In this document: positions 38,033 to 38,229 of the stretch, piece by piece
Numbering within the stretch: position 1 is the first letter of the stretch
Layout of the letters: every line of letters starts with the position of its first letter
NCBI GenBank assembly: GCA_964447525.1
Contig: CAYUSU010000007.1
Span: forward strand, 1-38,229
Source of the DNA: JAFGDH01 sp964447525
GTDB lineage: Archaea > Aenigmatarchaeota > Aenigmatarchaeia > QMZP01 > QMZT01
Reading direction: 5' to 3'
Length of the DNA stretch: 38,229 nt
Program-made: the position numbers and the translations under genes
Notes under the pieces: generated by a model
Told to the model about the DNA's origin: nothing
Database searches by the model: none
Seen by the model: only the letters and a program-made list of their open reading frames with translations

Positions 38033-38229
38033 ACTTGTGGTATATAAAGGTTTTTGTTGAGGACTGTGGGAAGGAGATGTTTTAAGAAATCATTTTTAGT
38101 TCTTATTCCAGTTCTCCTATCGGGAGTGCGTTCTTTCTTAACATATTTCCCTTCAGGATCATGAATATCCCATTGTGTCTGTTGCAATTTTGTTTGTTGT
38201 CCGAGAGCAACATTAGTTACACGTCCACG
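38020..38229 (-). CDS. 3' end of an unknown gene (5' end outside the window)
   Basis: The minus-strand frame is open from the window edge to TAA 38022-38020, giving the last 69 residues. It is rich in Thr, Lys, Arg and Gln (QQTKLQQTQWDIHDPEG, KKERTPDRRTGIRTKNDF). No family recognised. Codons are A/T-rich compared with the following operon. Confidence 0.55.
   Translation of the reverse strand, partial: RGRVTNVALGQQTKLQQTQWDIHDPEGKYVKKERTPDRRTGIRTKNDFLKHLLPTVLNKNLYIPQVRNI

Overview
The window looks like a piece of an archaeal chromosome, probably from a small-genome, DPANN-like lineage; I cannot name the phylum. Many genes begin directly at the ATG about 25 nt after an A/T-rich TATA element (leaderless), others carry GGAGG-type ribosome sites. 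Arg codons AGG/AGA and Ile ATA are frequent. Families typical of archaea are present: PGF-pre-PGF-like surface protein, UPF0182, DUF2178 plus small XRE regulator, 2Fe superoxide reductase, and many Cys-rich lipoproteins. No rRNA, tRNA, CRISPR array or insertion sequence was seen.

Layout. 1-2.9 kb: a secreted metallo-beta-lactamase lipoprotein, cut by the window edge, whose C-terminus carries an STT3/AglB-type WWDYG segment, then small membrane and hypothetical proteins. 3.0-5.2 kb: a large secreted caspase-like protein with a bacterial type IX-secretion-style C-terminal domain. 5.2-9.1 kb: small unknowns, a lipoprotein, a solitary Cas4/RecB-like nuclease and half of an MFS transporter. 9.2-14.7 kb: surface proteins, an AIM24 family protein, membrane proteins, a PH-like protein and a Cys-rich lipoprotein. 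14.8-16.6 kb: an AT-rich stretch with a type I phosphodiesterase that looks acquired. 16.7-21 kb: a zinc-ribbon membrane protein, a 901-residue UPF0182 protein and an inositol monophosphatase. 21.2-23.2 kb: an oxygen-defence cluster (ferritin-like protein, superoxide reductase, free desulforedoxin) around a Cys-rich lipoprotein. 23.5-27.3 kb: a PIN-like protein, a membrane-anchored winged-helix regulator and a cytoplasmic PQQ-type propeller. 27.4-29.7 kb: PadR regulator, two half-ferritin-like proteins and myo-inositol-phosphate synthase. 29.7-34.1 kb: a TolB-like lipoprotein and small unknowns. 34.1-36.0 kb: two methyltransferases (ICMT-like and ArsM-like) and a NYN/LabA-like nuclease. 36.2-38.0 kb: a five-gene DUF2178/XRE operon, followed by the 3' end of an unknown gene.

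The most interesting non-coding signals are two sets of repeated palindromes that look like operators of locally encoded regulators. A 19-bp palindrome occurs three times around the PadR gene, the half-ferritins and the inositol-phosphate synthase. A TTCGG-N6-CCGAA palindrome occurs three times; at two promoters it lies exactly 13 nt before the TATA box. One of these promoters drives the membrane-anchored regulator itself and the other a Cys-rich lipoprotein. The second set suggests a one-component envelope-sensing circuit.

Functional links inferred: inositol-phosphate synthase plus inositol monophosphatase give a route from glucose-6-phosphate to inositol, which archaea use for inositol lipids or solutes. 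Superoxide reductase, desulforedoxin and ferritin-like proteins handle superoxide and iron.
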